Notes: generated by a model from the letters alone, not told the origin. 64,000 bases of DNA from Mercurialis annua (GCF_937616625.2 NC_065571.1:51197651-51261650); one strand, 5' to 3'; counted from the first letter of the stretch, positions 12,764 through 25,300 are shown. Numbers and translations: made by a program.

Positions 12764-13565
12764 GGCTAAACTTCAACTGGTGAAGTAAAAGTATTTAGGC
12801 AGAATCTATATTTGAAGGAGTTGCCGTTGAGAAGGAGCCGGCTGATCCTTCCATCTTATAAGGAGCAACGGAAGGAGCCGCTATTACTTTTTAGAGAAGG
12901 AGCAAACGCAGCTCCTTCTGAGTTTAATTTTCTTTAAAAAAAATAGTATATTTGCTTTACGGTTTTTGATTTTAAAAATTATTAATAATCTATATAAATT
13001 TTAATAAAAAATATTTATTATTTTTTGAAGAAGTGTTTTGTACTATTAATAATATTAACATTTAATTTGAATATAGGCTAAAAATAAAAAATTGTTTTAA
13101 AAATATTTCTAGATAAAAAGAGGTCAATGTAAGATTAAAATAGCAATTTCCCCCCTCAACTTGTAAGTAACGATGATTAACACATAAATTAATTTTATGA
13201 GCAAATTAGTCATGAACTTGTTGATACATTAAAATTTTATGAGCAAATTATGAGCAAATTATACAATTAGTCCCATTTTAAAAAATTAGCTTAAAATTTT
13301 ATAGGGCAAATTTCCAATTGAGGAACAAATTACTTACAAGTTGAGGAGGCAAATTGCTTATAATATGCAAATTTATGACTAATTTGTCCACATAGTTAAT
13401 TTATGTGTTAATTGCCCATTTATTACAAGTTGAGGGGGGAAATTGTTACTTAAGCCGTCAATTTAATAATTTGGTAGAGATGAAATCTAAAAACGCAAAA
13501 AAGTGTTTAATTGTTTTTTTTTCAACGTCGGGTGTAAAAAATGATGAGTTTTAAGTAATTAGGCC
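12764..13565. mobile_element. Decayed Mutator-like fold-back (copy 4) with nested element
   Basis: The segments 12945-13127 and 13455-13565 align in order with the element at 44031-44900 (ACGGTTTTTGATTT, TACTATTAATAATATTAA, TAGAGATGAAA, AAGTAATTAGGCC). A GC-richer stretch at 12813-12925 carries several GAAGGAGC/GCTCCTTC words like the core of that copy. The left terminus is poorly preserved. A separate fold-back (13140-13450) is inserted in it. Confidence 0.55.
13140..13450. mobile_element. Nested fold-back element
   Basis: The ends GCAATTTCCCCCCTCAACTT and AAGTTGAGGGGGGAAATTG are inverted copies, and the pairing continues inward (AACACATAAATTAA with TTAATTTATGTGTTA; ATTAGTCATGAA with TTATGACTAATTTG). 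It interrupts the decayed Mutator-like element. It has no coding capacity. Confidence 0.65.
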
Positions 13566-13671
13566 AAGTATTTATAATATAAAGATACAACTCCTCATCA
13601 TATCGAAATCAAATGATGATACTAAAAAACAGTCATCCAATAAGGCTTTGATTATCAATGAGCCACCCGAA

Positions 13672-13719
13672 CATACACACACTCAATACGCGCGGGCGCG
13701 CACACGCACGCACACACAA
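13672..13719. repeat. Alternating purine-pyrimidine (CA/CG) tract
   Basis: CA repeats, a CGCGCGGGCGCGC block and mixed CACACG/CACACA repeats run without long interruption. This is the kind of sequence that can adopt Z-DNA and is an isolated GC-rich island here. Confidence 0.7.
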
Positions 13720-14108
13720 TAGTAACTAAACAATTAAACTGGAACTACTTGTTATTTCAGCGAAAAAAATTTAAATTTATATAATGTAATTGTTCTTTTA
13801 AAAATAAAATACACTTGTAAAGCTTTTGAGCTTCTTGTTTTGCTTGTGTGAATAGTTGTTTGAATTTAATATAATTTCGGTATTTTTACTAAAAGAAAAA
13901 ATACACTGTAGTAACAATTTTTCTATATTTTTCCAAAATTTCGGTAACTTTTTTGGCTGCTAGTTTAAAGTTACTTGATTCAATTTACGAAGGAGACGGG
14001 AAAATATTATTAGTGCTGGTGCTAACAAGCCCTTAGTTTTGTTAGGAGATCTTGTAATTAGCTGATTATATCTTGGCTAAATAAAACCTTTAGAGATAGT
14101 TTATTTTA

Positions 14109-14739
14109 GGCTTAATTCCTTAAAAAAATCCCACCTTGTATTTTTTTTTTGTTTATACCCTGACCTTGTAAAAACACCATTTATATCTAATTTTGAGTTT
14201 TTATGTTTCATCTCTACCCAAAAGCATTAAATTGTACTTTTTTCATTTGAAAAATAGTTTAAAACAATCCTTCATTTTTAACTTATATACTAATTAGATA
14301 TTAATGTTATTAATAGTACAAAAATATCATCTTCTTCAAAAAATTAAAAATAATAATAATTTTTTTAATTTTTTTAAAAAATATTTCCGAATATTTTATA
14401 TTTTTTTAATTTTTTTAAATTTTATAAAAAAATATTTCCGACAAAAAAATTAAAAAAAATAATAAATTTTATTTATTTTATTTTATTTTATAAAATTAAA
14501 AAAATTAATTAATTATTTGGATGTATTTAATTATTTTTTAAGTTTAAGGATTTATTTGTATATTTTAAAATAAAAAAAATTATGTTTTAAACTCTTTTAC
14601 AAATGAAAAGAGTACAATTTAATACTTTTGGGTAGGGATGAAACATAAAAACCCAAAATTGGGTACAAATGGTGTTTTTACAAGGTCAGGGTATAAACGA
14701 AGAAAAAATGCAAGGTGAGGGTTTTTAAGGAATTAAGCC
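14109..14739. mobile_element. Mutator-like fold-back element (copy 2)
   Basis: A 631-bp element of the same family as 10961-11353: GGCTTAATTCCTTAAAAA at the left and AAGGAATTAAGCC at the right, with inner inverted words (TTTATACCCTGACCTTG / CAAGGTCAGGGTATAAA; TTTATGTTTCATCTCTACCC and its mirror). It is flanked by a perfect 9-bp duplication TTTATTTTA (14100-14108 and 14740-14748). The centre is almost pure A/T; it is non-autonomous. Confidence 0.8.
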
Positions 14740-14864
14740 TTTATTTTATACTAACAATTTAACATAATTGGTGTGGTTAGATTCGAAATTTATATAGTCA
14801 AAATTTTGAATTAATTTTTTTTGTAAAAGAAAAACATTTCCACTAAGATGAGAGAATTAGGGGT

Positions 14865-15314
14865 TGTAAGAAAATATCTTAAGGGTCCTTACTTGACCCT
14901 CAAACCTATTTCCTTTTCCGTAATATAGTCTAATTAGGAATCTTATTTTTTATAGAAAGTAAGATATACCTAATTAATTTGGTTATTAAGAAGGAGATAC
15001 TTTTCTATTATGACTCTACCTTGATGGACGATTGAGATTAAGTTTTAGAGGAAACCCTAATTGGAATTTCAGTCTTCTCTTCTCCTATATATAGTGCTTT
15101 TGGACCATCACAAAATCACACCAACAAACACATAACTAAAAGATATATAGGCGAGAGGAGAGAAACCGAAACTCTTCATTATAGTGTTTATTCTATTATA
15201 CCGCATTCGTAATCGCTATGGAAGGAGGTATTCTTCTATTTCTCCTTTATATTAGTCTATTTGTGATTATCATGTTTATTCAAAGATCTTAGGGTTCAAG
15301 TAAATTAACTTACA
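14865..15314 (+). repeat. copia 5' LTR
   Basis: It starts TGTAAG and ends ACTTACA, directly before the primer-binding site. A TATA-like CTATATATAG near 15085 lies in a promoter-like position and is kept in the 3' copy. The right limit is set from the TG..CA rule and the primer site, because the 3' LTR is truncated. Confidence 0.8.
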
Positions 15315-15316
15315 TA

Positions 15317-15328
15317 TAGTATCGGAAC
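15317..15328 (+). other. Primer-binding site
   Basis: TAGTATCGGAAC is a variant of TGGTATCAGAGC, the complement of the 3' end of initiator tRNA-Met used by most plant copia elements. It lies two bases after the 5' LTR. Confidence 0.7.
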
Positions 15329-16186
15329 TTAGGTTATCGAACACATATTGTCCATAAAATAAAATAGATCTAAATCGTGATTGATTTCCATTGAATTAAT
15401 CGTTTATTGCTGTACGGGTAAAATAATGTCGATTAAATATGTTTCATGCGTTTTTAGACTGTTTTATATTTATTATTGTCTTACTATTATATGAACAGTT
15501 TAATTAATGTTAAAATGTCATTGAATTTCTTCTTTTGCTATAAATATAATCGCAATTATGTGTTTCGATTGGCCATAAATTATCACGTTGCAAAGTTGTT
15601 CTTTTGGCAAAGAATCATAAAACTATTCATGGTAATGATGAATTCTAATGACATTATATCTTTTTCTTATTCTGTTATTTTTTTTATATATATGTATTTA
15701 CCATAATGTTTTATTTTATTATTTGGTCAGATAGAGTTGTTAATTACGGACATTAGCAGACTTATATATTATAACTAGATCAATTATGTTATTTTTTTTA
15801 TATATTAAATTCGATTTTAAAAAAAAATTATAAATCATAAAATATTATATTACCATTATTATAATGTCTTAGTCAATATATGAATTAATAATTATCCACA
15901 GATAATTAAAATTATATTTTGATTAATAATAAAAAAATAATATATATACAGACTAAAAAAATCTACAGATTTTTTTTATGTGTCTAATTAAAGTAAATAT
16001 ATTACTTAATTATGCATGATGAATATTATGACTTTTAATGGTATTATTTGTAGAATTTATAGTGACGTCCCACATGAGCACTATATTTTCTTGTCATATA
16101 TATTCAATTTTTATGTGTTGTTTATGTTTTGAATGCTTTAAAATTCAATTTTATCTCTACAAATTGCATCATCTTTTCCTGCGCAT
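15329..16186. other. copia untranslated leader
   Basis: AT-rich sequence between the primer-binding site and the gag frame, longer than usual (about 860 bases). No coding similarity; the small ORFs at 15476 and 16038 have no recognisable motif. Part of it may be a later insertion. Confidence 0.45.
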
Positions 16187-16867
16187 TTGTCATCATCTGT
16201 TTCGTCTGTCACACTTCTCACGGGAATCAACTTATCAAAATGGAGAGAGAAAGTTGAATTCACCTTGGGAGTACTTGATCTGGATTTGGCTCTTCAAATT
16301 GAAGAGCCAGCTCCTCTTATAGAAACAAGTAATGATGAGCAAAAGGCTCTCCATAAAGTTTGGGAGAAGTCTAACAGATTGAGCCTTATGTTTTTACGTA
16401 TGACAATTGCTAGCAACATCAAAACTTCCCTACCTAAACCGGTAAATGCTAAGGATTATTTACAAATAATAGAAGATCGGTTTAAGACTGCAGACAAATC
16501 CCTTGCAGGAAAACTTATGGCAGATCTTACAACCATGAAGTTTGATGGCACACTCTCAATTCATGATCATGTCATTAAGATGACGAATCTTGCGGCAAAG
16601 CTAAAGAATTTAGGAATGATGGTGGACGATTCTTTTCTTGTTCAGTTTATCCTAAATTCTTTGCCTTCTCAGTATGGACCTTTCCAAATTCATTACAATG
16701 CCATTAAGGATAAATGGACGGTGAATGAGTTGGCTAATAAATTGGTTCAAGAAGAGGGCATACTAAACCAACAAGGTATTAAGGTTGCACATCTTGTCCA
16801 AGGAGCTGGATCTAAAGTTGGGAAAAGGCATAACTCAAGCCATAAAAGAGCACCATCCAAAAAATGA
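16187..16867 (+). pseudogene. copia gag (UBN2-type) remnant
   Basis: The frame encodes a retrotransposon gag region of the UBN2 type: LLTGINLSKWREKVEFTLG at the start, then a helical region including MFLRMTIASNIKTSLP and FKTADKSLAGKLMADL, and FILNSLPSQYGPF. There is no ATG at the expected head; the open frame begins with TTG, so the start is lost or lies upstream in a damaged stretch. It stops at 16865-16867, just before the zinc-knuckle part, which continues in another frame. Confidence 0.85.
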
Positions 16868-17477
16868 ATGATTCTAATCAATCAAAAGAGAAGAAGGCAA
16901 AGAAAGAGGCCAGGTGTAATTTTTGCAATAAACCTGGACACTTTCAGAAAGATTGTCAAAAACGAAAGGAATGGTTCGAAAAGAAAGGTAACCCCATGGG
17001 TTTCTTAAGCTTTTTTGAATCAAACTTTTCTTATGTTACTTCTCATGCTTGGTGGATTGGTTCTGGTGCTAATGTTCATGTTTCAAATTCCATGCAGGGA
17101 TTTCTTACGACCCAAACCATAAGCCCAAGCGAAAACTTTTTATTCATGGGAAACCGAGACAAAGCGCCAGTTGAAGCTATTGACACTTATCGTCTTATTT
17201 TGGATAGTGGATTTCAGTTAGATTTATTTTAAACTCTTTATGTTCCATCTATTTCTCGTAATTTAGTTTCAGTAAGTAAACTTGATAGTGCTGGTTTTAA
17301 AGTTAATCATGGAGATGGTTGTTTTAATTTATTTATAAATTCAAGCCGTATTGGTTCTGGAATTTTAATTGATGGAGTTTATAGATTTAATCTTCCTAGT
17401 CAAATTTCTGAAACTCATCTCACCCTGCATACTAATGGTGAAACAAAACATAAATCGTCTAAGAACGACTCTTATTC
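16864..17477 (+). pseudogene. copia zinc knuckle and protease remnant
   Basis: This frame carries a CCHC knuckle (CNFCNKPGHFQKDC) and then the aspartic protease region (WWIGSGANVHVSN). In copia proteases the motif is normally D-S-G-A; here the catalytic Asp is Gly. A stop at 17230-17232 interrupts the frame before a well-conserved TLYVPSISRNLVSVSKL stretch, and a further frame change occurs near 17478, at the junction to integrase. Confidence 0.85.
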
Positions 17478-20222
17478 TTGTGGCATAAAAGGCTGGGACA
17501 CATTTCCAGTGAAAGAATAAAGCGATTGGTAAAAGATGAAATTCTTCTAAGTCTTGATTTTACCAATCATAAAGCATGTGTAGATTGCATTAAAGGAAAG
17601 CAAACTAAACATACAAAGAAAGGAGCCACAAGAAGTACACAGCTTCTTGAAATCATACATACAGATATTTGTGGACCCTTCGACGTTCCAACGTTTGGAG
17701 GTGAGAAGTATTTCATTACTTTTATCGACGATTTCTCACGTTATTGTTATCTCTATTTATTGCATGAAAAATCTCAGTCTGTGGACGCTGTACAAGTGTT
17801 CATAACTGAAGTTGATAGGCATTTAGATAGAAAAGTGAAAATCATAAGATCAGATAGAGGTGGTGAATTTTATGAAAGGTACGATGAAACAGGACAACAT
17901 CCTGGACCTTTTGCAAAACTTCTCCAAAAACTTGGAATTGTTGCCCAATACACAACGTCTGGTTCTCCATGGCAGAATGGTGTAGCTGAAAGGCGAAATC
18001 GTACTTATATGAGAATGGTTAGATCCATGATGAGTCATGCCAATTTACCAATATCCTTGTGGATGGATGCTTTACGAACCGCTGTTTACATTTTAAACCG
18101 GGTTCCTAGCAAAGCAGTTCCAAAGACCCCTTTTGAACTGTGGAAAGGCTGGAAACCTAGTTTAAAACATCTCCAAATTTGGGGATGCCCAGCTGAGGCT
18201 CGAATTTACAATCCACATGAAAAGAAATTGGACTTCAGAACGCTCAGTGGTTACTTTATTGGTTACCCTGAAAAGTCCAAAGGATATAGGTTTTATTGTC
18301 CTAACCATAGTACAAGAATTGTTGAAACCGAAAATACTATATTCTATGAAAATGGCAAAATCAGTGGGAGTGATAAAGTACAAGATGTGATCATTCAGGA
18401 AATAAGGGTACCTACCCCTTTACCCTCAATTCCGAAAGGTGTTGGAAATCTCCGAGTTGTCGAACAAATTGACAATGAGGAATACCCAAACAACGATCCA
18501 CAACTCCATAATGAGATTATTGCCAATAATGATCATATGGCTGAAGCACCAGAGGAACCAGCATTAAGAAGATCTACTCGTGAGAGAAGATCAGCTATTT
18601 CCGATGATTATTTGCTTTACCAAGTAGAATCTGATATTGGGATTATTAAAGATCCGATTTCATACAGACAAGCCCTTAAAGATGTTAATTCTAATAAATG
18701 GATTGATGCCATAAAAGATGAATTAAAATCTATGGCTGAAAATGAAGTCTGAGACGTTGTTCAATTGCCTACAGGACATAAGCCAGTCGGGTGTAAATGG
18801 GTCTTCAAGACCAAATGCGACTGCAATGACAATATTGAACGACATAAAGCTAGACTTGTAGCCAAAGGTTTTAATCAGAAAGAAGGCATTGATTATACTT
18901 AGACTTTTTCCCCAGTGTCCAGGAAAGACTCTCTTAGAATTATCTTGGCATTAGTAGCTCATTATGATCTAGAGTTACATCAAATGGATGTAAAAACCGC
19001 CTTTCTTAATGAAGAGTTGCAAGAAGAAGTCTACATGCGTCAACCTGAAGGCTTCATTATCGAAGGTCAGGAAGACATGGTCTGCAAACTTTATAAATCA
19101 CTTTATGGACTGAAACAAGCTTCGAGGCAATGGTATCTAAAGTTTGACGAAACCATTACTGTTTTTGGTTTTAAGGAAAACATTGTTGATCCATGTATAT
19201 ACCTCAAGATCAGTGGGAGTAAGTTCATATTTTTGGTACTGTATGTTGATGACATCTTATTGGCCAGTAGTGATCTTGGTCTTTTACATGAGACTAAGCA
19301 TTACTTATTTGAGAACTTTGAAATGAAAGATATGGGCGAGGCATCCTATGTAATTGGAATAGAGATATTCCGTGATAGATCACTTGGAATTTTGGGACTG
19401 TCTCAGAAAGCCTATATTGATTAAGTTGTTGAAAGATTTGGCATGATGACATGTTCTTCTAGTGTTGTTCCATTGCATAAAGGAGACAAACTTGATCTTG
19501 ATCAATGTCCGCAGAATGAATTGGAACGTAAAGAAATGGAAAATTATCCTTATGCTTCACTTGTTGGGAGTTTGATGTATGCACAAGTTTGCACGAGACC
19601 TGACATTAGCCATGCAGTTGGCATGTTAGGCATATTTCAAAGTAACCCAGGACTCGCTCATTGGAAAGCTGCAAAGAAAGTGTTGAGATATTTAAAAGGA
19701 ACAAGAAATTACATGCTCACATATAGAAAGTCAACACATCTACAGATGGTTGGATTTTCTGATTCAGATTTTGGTGGATGTTTAGATTCTAGACACTGCA
19801 CTCTTGGCTATGTGTACCTCTTATCTGGAGGTGCAATATCATGGAAAAGCCAGAAATCTGAGTTGCTCTATACATCTACTATGGAAGCTGAATATGTGGC
19901 ATGTTTTGAGGCTGCAAATCAAGGAGCATGGCTGCGAAATTTTGTCTCTCAGTTCGGGGCTTTGAGCTTCATCTCTAAGCCTTTGACTATTTACTGTGAC
20001 AATAATGCTGCAATCCAATTCTCCAAGCATGATCGGATATCTAAGGGAGCCAAACACATGGACCTTAAATATCTATCACTGAAACAAGATGTTAGAAGAG
20101 GAAAGTTTGTCATTGATCACTTAGGCACGCATGATGTGGTTGCAGACATATTTACGAAAGGACTACCTCCAAAGCCATTTCAGAAACACACTGAAAGTAT
20201 GGGTCTTGAAGATAGCTCATAG
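17478..20222 (+). pseudogene. copia integrase, reverse transcriptase and RNase H remnant
   Basis: A single reading frame with three internal stops (TGA at 18750, TAG at 18899, TAA at 19422). Integrase comes first: the HHCC finger (LWHKRLGH ... CVDCIKGKQ) and the catalytic core with [15 protein letters not shown] and [10 protein letters not shown]. Reverse transcriptase follows: DVKTAFLNEELQEEVYM, LYGLKQASRQW and YVDDILLAS. RNase H is next: GFSDSDFGGC, STMEAEYVA, HMDLKYLSLKQDV and DIFTKGLPP. Domain residues are well kept in spite of the stops. Confidence 0.92.
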
Positions 20223-20594
20223 TTATTACTTTTCTGACCATTTATTATGTCTGTATTTGACATTTATCATTGAGCTCTTAATAGAATTCTACATCTTTTC
20301 CATTATGTTTTCCATTGTGCACACATATTATTTTTTTTACTTATGATAACAGAATTTGTCTTTTTAAGATATTATGGGACCATTATGATAAACTCCTAAT
20401 AATGGCCTAATTATGATAGTTGTTAATGACGTGGTACATGGAAGGAAGCATGTTGCAAAATTATATAACTGCCATGACTCACATTGACTACTAGATTAAT
20501 CAAGGCACTTATGATAACCAACTAAAGAAAGGTTAACTTTTTATGTGCGCCTTATGATTTCTAATGAAAATATCAATGAATATTCCTAACGACC

Positions 20595-20605
20595 AAGTGG
20601 GAGAC
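20595..20605 (+). other. Polypurine tract
   Basis: AAGTGGGAGAC lies immediately before the 3' LTR, the usual second-strand priming site of copia elements. Confidence 0.7.
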
Positions 20606-20993
20606 TGTAAAAAAATACCTTAAGGGTCCTTACTTGACCCTCAAGCCTATTTCCTTTCCCGTAATGTGGTCTAATTAGGAATCTTATTTTCTATAGGAAG
20701 TAAGATATACCTAATTAATTTGGTTATTAAGAAGGAGATCCTTATCTATTATAACTCTACCTTGATGGACGGTTGAGATTAAGTTTTAGGGGAAACCCTA
20801 ATTGGAATTTCGGTCCTCTCTTCTCTTATATATAGTGCTTTTGGACCATCACAAAATCACACCAACAAACACATAACTAAAAGATATATAGGCGAGAGGA
20901 GAGAAACCGAAACTCTTCATTATAGTGTTTATTCTATTATTCCGCATTCGTAATCGCTATGGAAGGATGTATTCTTCTATCTCTCCTTTATAT
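20606..20993 (+). repeat. copia 3' LTR, truncated
   Basis: It aligns with 14865-15252 at roughly 95 percent identity and then stops abruptly at the terminal repeat of the hAT-like element. The last 60 or so bases of the LTR are absent beyond that element. Confidence 0.88.
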
Positions 20994-21610
20994 TAGGGGT
21001 ATCAAAATGGATCATGACACGATAACACGATTCGCCTAATCCGTAAATTTGGCGAATCCGGGTTGAGGCTTAATGGGTTCGTGTCGAAAACGTGTCAACC
21101 CATTTATGACATAAAATAAATGGGTCGTGTCACGGGTTGACTCGCGAACCCATCTAACCCACCTAACCTGTTTACAAATTTTATTATTTATAATAATATA
21201 AAAATAAAATAGTTATTATTATAAAAATAAAAAATAAAAAATAAAATTCCTAAATTAATTATATTAATATTAAAAATAAAATTAATTATATTAAAATTTT
21301 ACATTTTGAATATTAATTGATAAATTTGAGGTTAAAATTATATTTATATGATTTAAAAAAAAATTAAATATTAAGTGGGTCGTGTTAGTCGTGTCGTGTT
21401 AGCCGTGTAATTGTGTTAATCGTGTACCTGTTTATCTTAACGTGTTAATCGTATCGTGTCTTGTCACTCGTTTAAAATTCGTGTCGTGTTAGGGTTGAGA
21501 ATTTTGACACGATTAGTTAAATAGGTCGTGTTCGTGTTGACCCTAATCGTGTCAACAGAGTGGGTTGACACGACACGAACACGACCCGCGAACCCATTTT
21601 GACACCCCTA
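20994..21610 (+). mobile_element. hAT-like non-autonomous element (copy A)
   Basis: The termini TAGGGGTATCAAAATGG and CCATTTTGACACCCCTA are inverted, and the inversion extends inward through alternating GTGTCGTGTTAG / CACGACAC words. The TAGGGGTGTCAAA-type end is typical of hAT elements. Its length of 617 bp matches the inverted copy at 61906-62518. No 8-bp duplication is seen at its borders (CTTTATAT left, GAGAGAAC right), which fits a later rearrangement of the 3' LTR. Confidence 0.75.
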
Positions 21611-21619
21611 GAGAGAACT

Positions 21620-22100
21620 ACATATAGGAAGAGAATTGGTTAGTTCGGTTCTTAATCGATCAAAGCCGATGGTGCCAAACTTCCCTAAATCTCAAACCAA
21701 ATTGTTGTTATTTTCACCAAACAAAAAAAAACTTTTGACCGAAATTTTTAGCCGATTCGGTTTCAAATTTTGGTTTGAATTATTATATAAATTAAATAAA
21801 AATCTTAATTTTTATGGTTAAATAACAAAAAATACCAAAATTTAGACTAAAAATCAAAAAAAATCTTAATTTTAATGAAAAATTTACTTCTGTCGGTATT
21901 TTAGTTATTTCGGTTTTACAACCTCCCAAACCGAATCATTTACAAAACTCCAAATCTTTCAAAAATCTGAAGACAAACCAAACCATTTTTTTTATTAAAA
22001 ATCGAACCAAACAACAATTTCGATTCAGTTCGATTCAGTTTCTCAGTTTGTCTTGGTTCAGTTTTTCGGTTTGCTTCGGTCTTGCTCAGCCGTAACTACA
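21620..22100. repeat. CGGTTT-rich repeat, probable decayed DNA transposon
   Basis: Repeated TTCGGTTT / AAACCGAA words on both strands flank an AT-rich middle, the pattern seen in the elements at 26795-27165, 40020-40230 and 58032-58847. No clean ends or target duplication could be defined. It lies just upstream of the ceramidase-like gene. Confidence 0.4.
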
Positions 22101-22331
22101 TGTCGTACTGCAGAAATCAGCAGTATATTTAATGTATGCATTGCGTTGTATTGTGAAACTTGGAACAAGAACATCGTCAAATCAGACCAAAGTTGATGAA
22201 TGAAAATTTAAACTCAGCTTAACGACATGAAAACAAATCACCAAACAAACAATTCACAAAACCAGTATTTTCATTATCTCTCTCTTAATTTCTAGAGAGA
22301 GAAAGACGAAAGTGTCACCGGAGAGGAAGAA

Positions 22332-25300
22332 ATGGGATGGATAATCGGAAACAAAGAGGTAGAGATAATGAATTTAGGAAGAGGCGGAGGCGGCAAAATT
22401 AAGAGAAATTATCTTCAGATATGGCTAATTGCAGTTTTATTTTGGGTTTTGCTAATGTTAGCCACGCCCAAAATCCCGCTATCTCATAATCATCACCATC
22501 TATTTGCTGATATGCGTAATCTAATTGGTAAAAATTCATCTTCTTCGTCACTCTAAACTGTATTTTCTGGGTTTAATGTTTGTAAATTGAGACGACTTGT
22601 CGTTTTTTGCGAGGTTATGTGTCACAGGAGTGCCTAATACTTTGAATGTTATCACCAATTTTCCGTTTCTTGTTGTGGGTGTTGTGGGTTTTGTTTTATC
22701 TCTGCAAGGATCGTTTTTAAATATACAGTAAGGTTATTCATTTTTCTTTCTTTATAGTCTGATAGGTAGCACGGGCACCGACAGTGGACACGGCGAAACA
22801 GTGCTATTTTAAGGTTTTGTATGTAAAAATATGAAATTTCGTGTCCAAAACATAAGTGTCTGAAATGTTTCTGAAACGGGGATGAAGTATCCGTGCTACC
22901 TAGTGTTACTGTTATGTATTTGAATTTTGTTATGTAATGTTTTATGATGTTTTGTGCTCTGTTTGTGCAGTTTAAGAGGAGAAGTTTGGAGTTGGGCTGT
23001 GTTTTATGGAGGAATTATAGGTGTTGCTTTTGGGTCTGCTTATTATCATCTCAAGCCTGATGATGGTAGAGTCATGTGGGATATTTTACCGGTTAGCATT
23101 ACTTATTTCTGCTGTATGTGGAAATTGGAATGGATCGAAGCTTATTCAAGAATTCGATTCATTTTGTATCTTTTAATATCTGATGGTTTTGCTTTCAGTT
23201 TATTTATTCATGTGTGCAATTTAAATGCAGACGATGATAGCATATTCTTCGCTTTTCTCTGGTTTTATTGTAGAAAGAGTTGGGAGGCGAATCGGATTTT
23301 GTTGTCTTTTTGGACTTCTTTTTGTAATTTTGATCACCACAGCATATGCAAGGTAGTTTTTTCAAATCCTTTTTTTTATATGCAACTGTTCATTTGTTGG
23401 CATTGTATAGTTTTACGCTGAGCCTTGGTTGCTAGTTGGTTGCAGAATATTTAATGACCTTCGGTTGTGCATGATGTCCCAGCTGATTCCCTGCATAGCC
23501 ATACCGGGCATGACATTTTTGTACCCACCGAAATATACACACTCAACTTATTGGCTTTGGGCAGCAGGTATTTCACGCCCTCACTTATTTCTTTATCTGA
23601 TTTTATATTACTTAGTGAAGAGTGAATAAATTTGAACTTTTGTTTATGTATGACATAAAAAGAAATATGTAAACTAACAGTGACAAATACCATTTTTCTA
23701 TATGGATGTATGTGCATTCAATGAAAGAGCTGTGGCACCTCTTTAGCAACTTCATTAATTTAGTCAAAAGCATAATATGTGCAACACTCTAAAAAGTTGC
23801 CAAAATGCTTTGCTGGGATTTCATAAATATAAGTTTAAAAGAGACTAGCTTAAGTCTGTAAGGTAAAAAAATTGTTCTTAGCTTCTATAAGTTTTGACGG
23901 AATCTTGTCTTGCACTTGTTTTTATGTCTCTTCCATTTCCATTATCTCAAAACTTGTATAGGATTTTAGGGAAGATAGATTCGAGGCCTCTGTTTTGTCC
24001 GCTTTGTCTGCTATTGGATGATTCAAAAGTATGGCCTGGCTCCATAAATTATGATGATGCACATGATTACATCTGTCAATAAAACTCTTGAACCCCCTTT
24101 CATAAGATGAAACATAATATAAGCAAGGATTTAGTGGAAAGAAAGTTTGTCTCTTATAACCAAGAGTGGTAAACTTTTATTGGTTATGGTAACATATGGA
24201 AAGACCTAGTTAGTTTTGTACCAATTGCTATCAAGACATATGATGAATGCAGTAGGGTGTTTCTAAGTTCTAACTTGATTTTAATTTGATTGTTAGGATA
24301 GTGTAACCAATCCAACATATGGAGGATAGGCTTAGGAGACATGAGAAAGTTCTCACCTTCTCTCGCTCATGAGGCAAGTTTTACTTAATTTTGAAGCAAA
24401 TTTCCATCCAGTAGCCATTTTTTAACCTTTGTTTATTCTCTTTAAGAATTGTTGCCCTTTCATGGGTATGACATTCCAATTCCTTTTCCCCAATTTAATT
24501 TAGGTTTCATGATCAAGCTGACTGCATGAATTCTTGAGTGGATAAACTTAATGAACACCAATTTTATACTTATTGTAAACTGAAAATAATTTTTTGTACA
24601 ATGAACTCTGGTTATTTCTGTTGCTCAATTATTTTGTCTAAATGCCAACATGATGTAACACAGGTTTTTCCCTTCTAGCCAAGTTTGAAGGCGCTCTTGA
24701 CAAAAAGATATACCGTGCAACTCATTACTTTATTAGTGGCCACTCCTTGGAGCACTTATGCTCAGCAATGGTTCCTGTTTTATTGACTATCATGCTCATG
24801 CATAGAAAGATAAACACTCAGAGGTATGTATCATCCAGTCACTCTATAAGCTGATGTCAACTGAGACGATGAAAGAAACTAAAGATAATCCTAACAGCCA
24901 TTTGTCCAATGCATCTCATTCATGGTATAGATAAGGTCAATTATATGTTTCCTAGATTATTACTAAATGGCCCTCTAAATTGTTTTATTTGTGTTTCAAT
25001 TTGTCCATTCAATTGCTTTTGCATCTTCTAGGATAGCAAGGACCATTTTCCCATCCTTCAGATGAACCAGTGGCGAAGCCACATTATGGAGAAGGTGGTC
25101 AATTGACCACCTTTTCCAAAAAGAAAATGTTAATCTATCATATCAATCAGTCTAATTATACATATTGCGTTATTTTTGATATATATTTACCACCTTGTTC
25201 TTTTATTTTATACTATACTATAAAATGTGTTCCTTTAAAAAGGTTTATGGTTTTGCCCTTGATCAGAAATGTATACACTGTATGCTTCCAGTTCGTTCTT

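Larger units (their letters stand above)
14865..20993 (+). mobile_element. Ty1/copia retrotransposon, defective
   Basis: The order LTR, primer-binding site, gag, zinc knuckle, protease, integrase, reverse transcriptase, RNase H, polypurine tract, LTR is complete and in copia order (integrase before reverse transcriptase). Over about 390 comparable bases the LTRs differ at about 20 sites, mostly transitions, so the insertion is not recent. Three in-frame stops and two frame changes break the polyprotein, and the 3' LTR is cut short by the hAT-like element at 20994. No clear target-site duplication remains. Sub-parts are listed separately. Confidence 0.93.
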
